NCBI GenBank assembly: GCA_047516945.1
Contig: JAKZTU010000093.1
Location: 1-64,000, forward strand
DNA from: VXYK01 sp047516945
Lineage (GTDB): Bacteria > Actinomycetota > Acidimicrobiia > Acidimicrobiales > Aldehydirespiratoraceae
Length of the DNA: 64,000 bases
Direction: 5' to 3'
The notes below the pieces were generated by a model, which made no database searches, was not told the origin of the DNA, and saw only the letters and a list, made by a program, of their open reading frames with translations. The stretch's first letter is position 1, and the number at the start of each line of letters is the position of its first letter. Made by a program: the position numbers and the translations under genes. This document shows, one piece after another, positions 1-7,974 of this stretch.

Positions 1-1
1 G

Positions 2-913
2 GCCAGCGCCGGTCAGTACGACATCGACTTCTCCGCCGGAGACGACACCAAACAGGTGTCGAGTAGCAGCGCCGAACCACAGGAGTGTTTTGAGGAGGTT
101 CTGCGAACGGAATGGAGTGCATCGCGCAGCGGAGCGGTGGTTCTCGTCGACGAGGCCGCACTCGATCCTTATCAGAACTACGCCGGACTCGGTACCTGCG
201 GGTATGCAAGTTCTGCAGCCAGCGGTGTATTCGGCGACAGTGGTAGGATGGTCGCGATCGCGGTTCATGCAGACGGTGATCAGAGTGCAATTGCGGTACA
301 CGAACTAGGGCATGCCCAATGCTGGCCACACTCGTACTCCGGCGAAACAAACTCGGAGTACGACAATCCCGCAGATGTCATGTCGTTTCACGCCTGGCCT
401 TTGGGCACGATCGCGGTGAACCGCTATGCCTCAGGCTGGATTCACTCCGGTGCGGTCCGCGTCCATCGCGACTCCACCGACACCTACACGCTTTCGCCGT
501 GCTGTAGTGGGGGAGCGCAACTGCTTGCGCTGCTCCCAGAAGACGCGTCGGCGCAACCCGTTGATTTCAACCGGCAATGGTGGCACTTGGAAGTACGTGA
601 TCCTGAAGATGAATGGGAACGGGGACTTGCCGATACCGAAGTGGGGGAACAGATGGGGGTCTCGGTCCACTGGATCGACCAGAAACTCGGCATGGGTACC
701 GAGCGGCGCCAAGCTCAAGTTGGTAATCAGATTGATTTCTGGGCTGATGCCCCAATGCGTTTTGGTCAGTTGAAGGTTGCTGGCAGCGAGTTCTGCCTGC
801 ATGCGGATCAACCCACATCGTTTATCGACTGCGGCAGTGCTCACGAATGGCGGATCGAGGTGAGTGCTTCGCATACCGGGGGTCTGAACCTCACGGTAAG
901 TCCAAGCGCGTAA
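2..913 (+). CDS. Secreted metzincin-type zinc metalloprotease, 5-prime end cut by window
   Basis: The reading frame is open to the first bases of the window, so the true start lies upstream; an internal GTG at 56 is not needed. About 100 residues in there is a zinc-protease signature HELGHAQCWPH, which fits HExxHxxxxxH with three zinc-binding His and the catalytic Glu. About 16 residues later VMS fits the metzincin Met-turn. The usual Gly in the motif (HExxHxxGxxH) is Cys here. The C-terminal half contains several Cys and a probable beta-rich region. The role is inferred as an extracellular or envelope endopeptidase; the substrate is unknown. The signal peptide cannot be seen because the N-terminus is missing. 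A second, smaller metzincin lies at 51501-52091. Confidence 0.75.
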   Translation, partial: ASAGQYDIDFSAGDDTKQVSSSSAEPQECFEEVLRTEWSASRSGAVVLVDEAALDPYQNYAGLGTCGYASSAASGVFGDSGRMVAIAVHADGDQSAIAVHELGHAQCWPHSYSGETNSEYDNPADVMSFHAWPLGTIAVNRYASGWIHSGAVRVHRDSTDTYTLSPCCSGGAQLLALLPEDASAQPVDFNRQWWHLEVRDPEDEWERGLADTEVGEQMGVSVHWIDQKLGMGTERRQAQVGNQIDFWADAPMRFGQLKVAGSEFCLHADQPTSFIDCGSAHEWRIEVSASHTGGLNLTVSPSA

Positions 914-984
914 CTGTCGTTCTTGTGGCGTGATCGTATCGGTCAGAGTGCCAATGAAGCCAAACGGAGGCTACTGTCTCCCGA

Positions 985-1680
985 ATGTCTGCTCCCCACC
1001 TTGACGACCTGTCGCAGCCTCAAGAACTGAACCAGGCCGTCCGCGAGTTGATCGAGGTTGTTCGTACTGCCGATCTCGACGGGATAGACCTCGCAGGCTC
1101 TATCGCTCAGATCCGTGCAGTGCGCGACGGTCTGCGACCACACCTAGTGCAGGGAATGAGAATGCAGTCTGCACTGGTCTATGAGATGCCAGCCACGGTT
1201 GAGGCTTCTGAGGGTGAACCTGAGAAGTTGGCTCCGCCTGCGGCGTTCAGGGCTGAACATCCTTCAGACTTCTTTCCGTACAGCCCGCTGGTGGGCTTGC
1301 TGAACCCGATATCTCCTCCCGTGACCATGACCAGAGTCGCCACGGACAACTACTTTGAGATCCACGGTGAGGTGACATTTTCGGCAGCTTTCAACGGGCC
1401 ACCCGACTGTGTTCACGGCGGAGTGATAGCGGCGTTGTTCGACGAACTGCTCGGGAGCACCTGCGTGGTGAACGGCATCGGTGGTTACACCGGCACCCTG
1501 ACGATCGTCTATCGCACGCCCACACCGTTGGGTACGCCGTTACACATGAGGGGCTTCTATGACCGCAGCGAACGTAGGAAAGTGTTTGCCAAAGGCACGC
1601 TGCACGCTGGTGACACCCTGTGCGCGCAAGCCGAAGGAATCTTCGTCCAGTCCGAGAATCTGCGCAACCCAACCACCTAG
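985..1680 (+). CDS. PaaI-like hotdog-fold acyl-CoA thioesterase family protein
   Basis: This is a 231-residue protein. Its C-terminal 110 residues form a hotdog thioesterase domain with the typical motif CVHGGVIAALFDELLG (HGG at about 144-146, then the helix with an acidic residue) and the strand series GTLTIVYRTPTPLGTPL. The N-terminal 95 residues are not part of the hotdog fold and resemble the extension of other actinobacterial members. Such enzymes hydrolyse acyl-CoA thioesters; the chain specificity cannot be read from the sequence. A GGAGG lies 14 bases before the ATG, a rather long spacing. The gene is convergent with the dehydrogenase that ends at 1681, with no space between the stops. 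Confidence 0.8.
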   Translation: MSAPHLDDLSQPQELNQAVRELIEVVRTADLDGIDLAGSIAQIRAVRDGLRPHLVQGMRMQSALVYEMPATVEASEGEPEKLAPPAAFRAEHPSDFFPYSPLVGLLNPISPPVTMTRVATDNYFEIHGEVTFSAAFNGPPDCVHGGVIAALFDELLGSTCVVNGIGGYTGTLTIVYRTPTPLGTPLHMRGFYDRSERRKVFAKGTLHAGDTLCAQAEGIFVQSENLRNPTT

Positions 1681-2634
1681 TCAGGGCCGAATTATCACTT
1701 CGTAACCTGGTTGTTCTGGTTCGTCATCGACCAACTCAGCAGGGAATCCCGGAGCGCGGAACTCAGCGTCAACCGCTTCTTCGTAACGTTGCACGACTCG
1801 CGGACTCAGCGCACGAGACCAGTACCTTGTGGCTGCATCGTTGAACATGTCCAACACCACAGGGGCGACTTCCAGCGGGAGGTTCGTACGCTCGGCGAGA
1901 CTCATAAAGAGACTCATGTCTTTTTGCACGAGATCGAGAGTGAAGCCGATGTCGTAGGAGCCGTTCAAGATCACTTGGCCTTCGGTTTCATGCACAAAAG
2001 AGGTGCCCGAGGAGATGTGGATTGCCTCATAGGCGGTGGTCAAGTCGATTCCTGACTGCTGTGCCACGGCGAAGGCCTCGCCGAGCGACACCAGGTTGAC
2101 CGAGGCGAGATAGTTGGTCACGACCTTGAGAATCGAGGCTGATCCCAACGGGCCCGTGTGGAGGATTTTGCGCCCCATCATCGCCAGGATCGGTAACGCT
2201 GAATCGAAGGCTTCTCGGGATCCTCCGCAGAAGATGGAGATATTGCCTGTTGCGGCGCGGTGGCAACCCCCTGAAACCGGGCACTCGATCGGCACGGCGC
2301 CGCGTGCCTGAGCCAGAGTTGCAAGACGTCGAACCTCTGATTCGTCCGTGGTTGACATCTCCAACCAGAGTTTGCCGTCGCCAAATCCCGCGAGTACGCC
2401 ATCAGCGGCCTCCATGACCTCGGCGCAGATTGCCGGCGAGGGCAGGCATGTAATCACTGCATCGCAGCTTTCGGCGAGCTCTCTGGGTGACGCGACTGAG
2501 GTCGCCCCTCGCTCGATGAACGACCGCACCACGGCTACATCAAGGTCGCGGACAACGAGGTCGATTCCGTTGCGCAAAAGACTACCTGCGAGCTTGCTAC
2601 CGAGGTTGCCGAGCCCTACAAATCCGATCCTCAT
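1681..2634 (-). CDS. NAD(P)-binding beta-hydroxyacid dehydrogenase (3-hydroxyisobutyrate dehydrogenase-like)
   Basis: The protein has 317 residues. The N-terminus holds the Rossmann motif GFVGLGNLGSKLA. Around residue 120 is the substrate-site segment ECPVSGG (family form DAPVSGG), and around 170 the segment ASILKVVTNYLAS, which supplies the catalytic Lys and a following Asn. This is the 6-phosphogluconate/3-hydroxyisobutyrate dehydrogenase superfamily: NAD(P)-dependent oxidation of a short beta-hydroxy acid or reduction of its semialdehyde. The exact substrate is not visible. The gene stands alone on the minus strand, with no valine-degradation genes beside it, so the label stays general. 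Confidence 0.82.
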   Translation of the reverse strand: MRIGFVGLGNLGSKLAGSLLRNGIDLVVRDLDVAVVRSFIERGATSVASPRELAESCDAVITCLPSPAICAEVMEAADGVLAGFGDGKLWLEMSTTDESEVRRLATLAQARGAVPIECPVSGGCHRAATGNISIFCGGSREAFDSALPILAMMGRKILHTGPLGSASILKVVTNYLASVNLVSLGEAFAVAQQSGIDLTTAYEAIHISSGTSFVHETEGQVILNGSYDIGFTLDLVQKDMSLFMSLAERTNLPLEVAPVVLDMFNDAATRYWSRALSPRVVQRYEEAVDAEFRAPGFPAELVDDEPEQPGYEVIIRP

Positions 2635-2701
2635 GGTTCACTCCGGAGATAGTCGTTGGTTTGAACCGCCCGTTGCCCGAGCTGCGGTGTGGCTCCTAGG
2701 T

Positions 2702-3253
2702 TCAATTGTGTCGGGGGTCGTGTGGGTAGTGTGCCAAGTGGCGTAGTGATCCTGGTTGGCGACCGCATACTTCCCACCAGAGATCATCGGGGTTGTCGGT
2801 GTGGACGTCGCTTCGTTCTGCATCCACAACGAACCAGCTACCTGTCACCAATTCGGCTTCTAGCTGGCCGCCAGTCCACCCCGCGTAACCGGCGAACATC
2901 CTCACAGCGTTTACTCCAGGCACCTCCTCTGGGGCCAGATCGAGGTCGACCGTTCCGATACTGCCGAGAATCTGATTCCAGTGATCGTCGGCGTTTTCGA
3001 GATGATATGACGCCAGAGCGATAACAGAGGACGGCGAGACGGGTCCACCGAGAAACACGACAGGGGGCTCTGTTGCCTGATCCGCCCAACCCTCAATGGC
3101 AGTGGATACCGGTAGCTCGCTGGGGCGGTTGAGGACCACGCCGATTGCTCCATCTTGATTGTGTTCGAGCACGAAAATGACAGACCGGTAGAAGTTGTTG
3201 TCGAGCAGCGTCGGTGCAGCAACTAGCAGTTGTCCTCTGGTCGATTCGTGCAT
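2702..3253 (-). CDS. YqgE/AlgH family protein (UPF0301)
   Basis: This 183-residue protein shows the family features: N-terminal RGQLLVAAPTLLDNNFYRSV, then GAIGVVLNRPSE, a central FLGGPVSPSSVIAL and the late segment FAGYAGWTGGQLEAE. The biochemical role of the family is not established; the AlgH name comes from Pseudomonas alginate regulation and does not imply alginate here. It is a soluble protein with no signal peptide. The length is normal. It is a single minus-strand gene between the dehydrogenase and the SET-domain gene. Confidence 0.9.
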   Translation of the reverse strand: MHESTRGQLLVAAPTLLDNNFYRSVIFVLEHNQDGAIGVVLNRPSELPVSTAIEGWADQATEPPVVFLGGPVSPSSVIALASYHLENADDHWNQILGSIGTVDLDLAPEEVPGVNAVRMFAGYAGWTGGQLEAELVTGSWFVVDAERSDVHTDNPDDLWWEVCGRQPGSLRHLAHYPHDPRHN

Positions 3254-3314
3254 CGTCTGTAGTCTCGCGTGATCCGGTGGCGCCTGTCACTAACCTCTTG
3301 AGCCCGGTAAACTG

Positions 3315-4007
3315 CTAGGGCGTCTCTGACCAGTCTTCTCCGTAGTCGAAGAGCAATTCTTCACCGGGGCTGATGTCGCGGAGCGTATAGAGGTCTGGGC
3401 CGTCGAAGAAAACGTTGGGGGAGCGGCTGTGGTTGAGAAAGCGAAGGTCGCCGACTCCGTCGACGCCCTCCCATGTGCCATCGTCACCTTCGATCCACAG
3501 CACGTATCTGCCGTCAATCATGGTCGGAGCCCCTGAGTAGCGGCCGATAAGTCTTCCTTGTTCAAGTTTCATCAGAGCAAAGACCCCGGTCCCGTGTATG
3601 GGTGATTGTCTCGGTTCGAGCAGGTCGCTTCCTTCGGGTTGAAGGAGAACCACATTTTCATTTTCATCTGCGGTCGGAGGGCGACGGTGTCGGCTGTCGG
3701 TTATCAGCGAATGAGTAACCGCTCGTTTAGCGAGGTCTTCGAGATCCGAACGCAGCGGGTCGCGCAACCAGCCGTCGACCGAGGCGCTGCCTGGAAACGA
3801 GACAACGAGCACTGCGTCGGGAATACCAGCCTCCGCAGCGGTATCTGCGATCCTTCGCTCGAGGACTCCGTTGGTTCGCGGCAGCAGCTGAACCAGGGCG
3901 TCCAGGTACTCTTCGAAGGCCTCTGGGTCGTCCCGGCCCCAGAGTTGCAGCGTGAGCTCGATGCGTCCGTCTTGGTCCACTTGTTGCACAGTACCCAAAC
4001 AGAGCAC
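3315..4007 (-). CDS. SET-domain protein with N-terminal dimeric alpha/beta-barrel domain
   Basis: The 230-residue protein has two parts. Residues about 15-105 (IELTLQLWGRDDPEAFEEYL onward) look like a ferredoxin-like dimeric alpha/beta-barrel of the ABM/DUF1330 type. Residues about 128-226 form a SET domain: IHGTGVFALMKLEQGRLIG, then RFLNHSRSPN, which matches the cofactor and substrate-site motif RFxNHSxxPN, then the C-terminal motif ELLFDYGEDW. SET domains usually transfer methyl from S-adenosylmethionine to lysine; the target here is unknown. The start codon is uncertain: the longest form begins at GTG 4007, but GTG codons at 3989 or 3980 would still keep the barrel. It is divergent from the gene starting near 4071. 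Confidence 0.75.
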   Translation of the reverse strand: MLCLGTVQQVDQDGRIELTLQLWGRDDPEAFEEYLDALVQLLPRTNGVLERRIADTAAEAGIPDAVLVVSFPGSASVDGWLRDPLRSDLEDLAKRAVTHSLITDSRHRRPPTADENENVVLLQPEGSDLLEPRQSPIHGTGVFALMKLEQGRLIGRYSGAPTMIDGRYVLWIEGDDGTWEGVDGVGDLRFLNHSRSPNVFFDGPDLYTLRDISPGEELLFDYGEDWSETP

Positions 4008-4070
4008 GGCTATCGATTGATCTTTCAGATAGCCGATTCGCTGCGACTACACTCGTAACTTTACATAACG

Positions 4071-5714
4071 ATGATTTCCGGCGTTCTGGGTCTTGCGCTA
4101 CCCACTCTGCGTCCGGGTATGCGGATACCGAACTGCCCGATACGGTTCTTGACCGTGGCTCGCAGGCTGGAAATCGAACTGACCTCTAATCGCGCTGACG
4201 GCAAGTGGACTTGGCGCGCTGCAGGAGCGAAACAACCCAAGGGAATCCTCGATGGTGCACTGCTCCCCGAAGGGGTTGGTGTCGGAGATGTTCTCAGAGT
4301 CGAGGCTGACGCAACCCTTGACGGACTTGAGATCACAACCATTCTGCCGACGCGGGCGCCTCGAAGCCGAGTCGAAACCCTACCCTTGCTCGATTCGGGT
4401 CGTGAGCAACCCTTGGTAACGTCTCAACTCGCTCCAAAGGGCCGCTCACGTGCCCGCGGAGCCGCTGGTGGCCGTCGAGACGCTGACTCCGCACCGCGAG
4501 GCAGAAAACGTGCTGATCGCAAGGAGAAGCGCCGTAGCGACACGCAACGCTCTGACCGATCTGGAGCGACCCAACAGCACCGCCGCGGTGACCGCGATGG
4601 TCAGTCTCGTGATGAGCAGCCTGCCGATTCTCGGCGGGGCGACCGTCGGAGCAGGGCCCGAGATAGTCAGCGTGACGGCGCATCCGGCACCGGTTCCCCA
4701 CGTGACCAGCGAAGCAAGAAACGACATGTTCGTGCTCGCCAGGAGCGTCCAAAACCTCCCTCTACGCCTAGAGCTCCCCGCTTACGCCCCGGAAATAAGA
4801 ACCGACGTGCCGCGCTCGCAGACATGCCTGAGATCCAACATGGAATCGCCGAAGAGGTTCTCAAAGGAGGAGTTCCTGGTGTGCGAAAAGCGATTGAGCG
4901 GATGAACAAGATGGCTGAGGCTGACGGTATTCCAAAGGTCAAGTCCGAACCGCTTGTTGCGCTGGCAGAGAAGATGACCCCCGTCTTGAAGGCTGCAGAG
5001 TGGCGTGACCGCGCTGAAGCTGCGATTTCGGGAATCGAAACCGTTGACCTACGCGATATTCGTAGTGTGGTGGTCGCGGCCGATAGCGGTGCGCGAGACG
5101 AGCAATCCCGTGAACTCGCGGAGAAGTTGCGGGAAGGCCTGTCAGCTCGGGTGGAGAGCGAACACCGTTTGTGGCTCAACGAGATCGCGCAACATCTCGC
5201 CGATGGTCGGATCGTTCGTGCCTTGCGGCTCAGCAGTCGACCTCCAAAGGCCGGTTCTCCGCTTCCATTTGACATGGCCGAGCGTCTAACTAAAGCAGCC
5301 TCCGAGTCGTTGAGCAGCGAGGTTGCTCAACAACGGTGGGCGACCGTGCTTGACGCGGTGGCGTTCTCGCCTGTTCGTTCCCAGGTCACGCCACAGGGTT
5401 GCCCAGAAAATCCTAATGACCAGCTACTCGCTACCGTGCGAAAGTTGGCGCCAAAGGTCCCCGAGATTGCTGCTTTGTTCGGACCCGCGTCTTCCACTCC
5501 CGCGTCTTCCACTTCCAAAATGCGCGGTGGCGCCAACCGGCGGCTTGCGCCCCCTCCCCCACCAGCGGTACCTCCAGCAAAACCAGTGGTTGAAGAGTCG
5601 TCTGTTGGGCCTGTGGCAAAAGAACCGGCCGCGGATGCTGTGGTTGAAGAGGACCCCTCTGCCCCACCGATACCCGGATCGACGACCCAATCTGGGGGAG
5701 TCAGCAATGATTGA
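4071..5714 (+). CDS. Uncharacterised protein with Arg/Asp/Ser-rich disordered linker
   Basis: I do not recognise a family. Residues about 29-95 form a small beta-rich domain (RRLEIELTSNRADGKWTW onward). Residues about 115-245 are extremely rich in Arg, Asp, Ser and Gln (RRGDRDGQSRDEQ-type runs) and are surely disordered and nucleic-acid-like in charge. Residues about 250-450 are helical (MPEIQHGIAEEVLKGGVPGV onward). The C-terminal 80 residues are Pro/Ala-rich. The start is uncertain: ATG 4071 is used, but TTG 4149 or GTG 4155 would begin just before the beta domain. The last 8 bases overlap the ATG of the enoyl-CoA hydratase, so the two are translationally coupled. An RNA- or DNA-binding role is only an inference from charge. 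Confidence 0.75.
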   Translation: MISGVLGLALPTLRPGMRIPNCPIRFLTVARRLEIELTSNRADGKWTWRAAGAKQPKGILDGALLPEGVGVGDVLRVEADATLDGLEITTILPTRAPRSRVETLPLLDSGREQPLVTSQLAPKGRSRARGAAGGRRDADSAPRGRKRADRKEKRRSDTQRSDRSGATQQHRRGDRDGQSRDEQPADSRRGDRRSRARDSQRDGASGTGSPRDQRSKKRHVRARQERPKPPSTPRAPRLRPGNKNRRAALADMPEIQHGIAEEVLKGGVPGVRKAIERMNKMAEADGIPKVKSEPLVALAEKMTPVLKAAEWRDRAEAAISGIETVDLRDIRSVVVAADSGARDEQSRELAEKLREGLSARVESEHRLWLNEIAQHLADGRIVRALRLSSRPPKAGSPLPFDMAERLTKAASESLSSEVAQQRWATVLDAVAFSPVRSQVTPQGCPENPNDQLLATVRKLAPKVPEIAALFGPASSTPASSTSKMRGGANRRLAPPPPPAVPPAKPVVEESSVGPVAKEPAADAVVEEDPSAPPIPGSTTQSGGVSND

Positions 5715-6468
5715 GTTCGAGACCTGTGACCATGTTGCGATCATTCGTCTTGATCGTGTTGAAGCCCGCAACGCTATCAATCCGGCGATGGCCGCAGCGA
5801 TCGAATCAGCGATTGATCGCCTTGAAGAAGACGACGATCTGTGGATAGGAATATTGGCCCACAATGGACCGGTCTTCTGCGCAGGAGCTGACCTCAAAGA
5901 AATCGCCGCTGGCAACGGTGCCTTTCTCGGCACCGAGCGTGGAGGATTTGGTGGCATTGTCCTTCGAGAGCGAACCAAGCCGCTTATTGCCGCGGTCGAC
6001 GGTCATGCAGTTGCCGGAGGCACTGAGATCGTTTTGTCCTGTGATCTAGTGGTCGCTTCGACTATCGCAAAGTTTGGGATACCTGAGGTGAAGCGTTCAC
6101 TGGTAGCTGCCGCGGGAGGTTTGGTACGTCTTCCTCGGGTGCTTCCTCCCAATATCGCGATGGAACTCGCGGTAACTGGTGACACGCTGTCCGCAGAGCG
6201 AGCGCATCACTTCGGGTTGGTCAACGAACTGTGTCCTCCTGGCGAGGTGGTGGCCGCGGCTCAGGTACTTGCTGGGCGCATTGCTGCCAACGCTCCATTG
6301 GCGGTGCGCGAGAGCCGTCGGCTGATCCTTGAAGCGCCCGGTCAAACTGATTTGGAGGGGATCATTGAGGGTGGCCGGGTGACAACACGCTTGGCTTCGA
6401 CTGAGGACTTCATCGAAGGTCCCAAAGCCTTCATCGAAAAGCGACCCCCAATCTGGAAAGGTCGTTGA
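5707..6468 (+). CDS. Enoyl-CoA hydratase/isomerase (crotonase) family protein
   Basis: The start is the ATG at 5707 giving MIEFETCDHVAIIRLDR; the frame is open further upstream but that part overlaps the previous gene. The 253-residue protein has the crotonase features: RNAINPAM, the CoA and oxyanion-hole segment FCAGADLKE, and AAVDGHAVAGGTEIVLSCDLVVAS with the second oxyanion Gly. The usual catalytic Glu pair of true hydratases is not obvious: in the second site the sequence reads FGIPEVKRSLVAAAGG, so one Glu is present. It therefore belongs to the superfamily, but hydratase versus isomerase activity is undecided. It is coupled by overlap to the upstream Arg-rich protein. Confidence 0.85.
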   Translation: MIEFETCDHVAIIRLDRVEARNAINPAMAAAIESAIDRLEEDDDLWIGILAHNGPVFCAGADLKEIAAGNGAFLGTERGGFGGIVLRERTKPLIAAVDGHAVAGGTEIVLSCDLVVASTIAKFGIPEVKRSLVAAAGGLVRLPRVLPPNIAMELAVTGDTLSAERAHHFGLVNELCPPGEVVAAAQVLAGRIAANAPLAVRESRRLILEAPGQTDLEGIIEGGRVTTRLASTEDFIEGPKAFIEKRPPIWKGR

Positions 6469-6491
6469 GACAGGGTTGCCAGCGCCCTCCA

Positions 6492-6959
6492 CTAGTCCCG
6501 CAGCGACCGATGGACGCGTAGAGCTCGAGCAGTGAGGCCGAACGTTTCGAAGAAGTTTTTTGTTTCACGGTCCCCGGGAAGGGCGATCGAGTCAATGCCG
6601 ATACAGGATTGTTCGGTGCACCATCGCTCAACCAGCCCGATGAGCGCCTCACCGCATCCCACGCCGCGGGCGTCAGGGATAACGTAGATATCGGTGACTT
6701 GGCCGAGAGTACTGCCATCGTGAAGCTCAACGAGGTCGACTCCGGCGTAACCCACGATCGTGTTGTCAATGCATGCAACGGCCAGCAATCCAGCATCCAT
6801 TGTTGCACGCAGGCTGGCGCCCAATGGTTCAGAGCGGGCTTCGCGTTGGGACCAGACAGCACCACCACGATTAGGGCGTAGTTCCTCGATTGCATCGGCG
6901 CACATCCTGGTTACCTCTGCTAGGTCGGCTATCACAGCCCGGCGTGCGTCAACGTCCAC
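6492..6959 (-). CDS. GNAT family N-acetyltransferase
   Basis: The protein has 155 residues with a GTG start. The core strand VTDIYVIPDARGVGCGEALI carries the acetyl-CoA pyrophosphate-binding motif (family Q/RxxGxG/A, here RGVGCG). The end shows the usual late segment GDRETKNFFETFGLTAR. The acyl acceptor cannot be predicted. It follows directly after two coupled minus-strand genes (stop of the previous gene at 6962), so it is probably the last gene of that operon. Confidence 0.85.
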   Translation of the reverse strand: MDVDARRAVIADLAEVTRMCADAIEELRPNRGGAVWSQREARSEPLGASLRATMDAGLLAVACIDNTIVGYAGVDLVELHDGSTLGQVTDIYVIPDARGVGCGEALIGLVERWCTEQSCIGIDSIALPGDRETKNFFETFGLTARALRVHRSLRD

Positions 6960-6961
6960 GA

Positions 6962-7447
6962 TCAGTCGCTCGGAGAGTTCGGAGAGTGATGAAGCGCGCT
7001 TAGTTGCTTGATTCGGTTGGTTACAGTTTGGCGGTCTCGATGCGTCAGCTCGTAGTCAAGAATTTCGTCGAGTTGCTGTTGGTCAAGCGCTTCCAACTTT
7101 TCCAACAATTGCGGCGCGGAAAAGGCGTTGTAATTCTTGATAGGCAAAGAGAGATCGTCTTCGCTTGATTCACCGTGATCATCGAGTTCATCGGATAGCT
7201 CGTGTTCATCGGTGGTCATCGAGCCGAGAGCGGCACCCGCCGCCTCGACCAGCTGGCGAAACAATGGTGCCGTTTCGTCTCGTCCCCGATTGCCGGCGAC
7301 CTTGCCTGCGAGCTGAGTCAATGCCACTTGGCCCCTGCCGCGATCGGCGAGTTTTGGAATTAGATCCTTGGCTTCCAACAACAAACCGATAGGCGCATAG
7401 ATCAATAGATCGAGCAATTGCTCGCCAAGGTTCTCCTCGTCGCTCAC
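6962..7447 (-). CDS. Uncharacterised actinobacterial protein coupled to the DUF4193-like gene
   Basis: The start chosen is GTG 7447, giving VSDEENLGEQLLDLLIYAPI; it overlaps the stop of the upstream gene in GTGA, the pattern of translational coupling. The 161-residue product has an amphipathic N-terminal helix (DLLIYAPIGLLLEAKDLIPK), an acidic linker around residues 85-110, and a C-terminal helical domain (FSAPQLLEKLEALDQQQLDEILDYE). The N-terminal part resembles short actinobacterial proteins reported on lipid droplets or membranes, but I cannot assign a family. No transmembrane segment is strong enough to call. Confidence 0.7.
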   Translation of the reverse strand: MSDEENLGEQLLDLLIYAPIGLLLEAKDLIPKLADRGRGQVALTQLAGKVAGNRGRDETAPLFRQLVEAAGAALGSMTTDEHELSDELDDHGESSEDDLSLPIKNYNAFSAPQLLEKLEALDQQQLDEILDYELTHRDRQTVTNRIKQLSALHHSPNSPSD

Positions 7448-7899
7448 GTGGCACCAACCGGCCCACCGCAATGTGGACATTCATCGTCGACTACTGCTGC
7501 ACTGTTTACCAACAAGAAGCAATGCGGACAAGAAAACTCGTTGTCTCCGCGGGCGATCACCGGTTCGGCTTCCCCCGAGGCACCAGTAGCGGATCGTATT
7601 GTGGGCGTTTCTTCCTCGTCAACGTCGGCTTGATCATCGCCAGCGGCAATGCGTTCCTTGAGGATGGCATCGAGATCGGCTTCTACCTCGTCGTCGTCTT
7701 CGTCTTCGTCTTCGTCTTCGTCTTCGTCTTCGTCGTGATCGGCCTCTTCGTCGTCGTCGTCGTCTTCGTCTTCGTCGAGATCGGCCTCTACGTCGTCTTC
7801 GTCGTCGTTGAGTTCGTCGTCGTCGAGATCGTCGTCTTCTTCTAGGTCGTGATCGAATTCGTCGTCGAGGTCTTCGTTTTCAGAGATGTTGTCGTTCAC
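7444..7899 (-). CDS. DUF4193-like acidic protein with C-terminal zinc ribbon
   Basis: The 151-residue protein begins with about 80 residues that are almost only Asp and Glu, encoded by GAC/GAA codon runs. Then comes a short helix (EADLDAILKERIAAG) and a C-terminal two-CxxC zinc ribbon: FSCPHCFLLVN and DDECPHCGGP. The layout (acidic start, then EFxCxxCFLV) matches the actinobacterial DUF4193 family, with a much expanded acidic part. The function of the family is unknown. The start is ATG 7899; the stop overlaps the next gene by 4 bases. Confidence 0.78.
   Translation of the reverse strand: MNDNISENEDLDDEFDHDLEEDDDLDDDELNDDEDDVEADLDEDEDDDDDEEADHDEDEDEDEDEDEDDDEVEADLDAILKERIAAGDDQADVDEEETPTIRSATGASGEAEPVIARGDNEFSCPHCFLLVNSAAVVDDECPHCGGPVGAT
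7690..7760. repeat. Six-base microsatellite (GAC GAA codons) inside the acidic gene
   Basis: The plus strand reads a run of tcttcg units, with about seven consecutive copies near 7695-7735 and imperfect units on both sides. It encodes alternating Asp-Glu on the minus strand. Because the unit length is six, gain or loss of copies would change protein length without breaking the frame. Confidence 0.75.
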
Positions 7900-7974
7900 C
7901 GTCGGTTCCTGAAGCCAGAGATGTTGCCGCGGATCATAGACAATGCGAAGCGCGACGCAACCTTCGAAAGCGGA

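Noticed and set aside
5323..5706. Upstream extension of the enoyl-CoA hydratase frame
   Set aside because: It lies within the Arg-rich protein gene in another frame and has no crotonase similarity.
7471..7845. Open frame on the plus strand encoding a Val/Phe-repeat, membrane-like protein
   Set aside because: It is the mirror of the Asp/Glu codon run of the acidic gene; the hydrophobic pattern is a by-product of GAC/GAA repeats.
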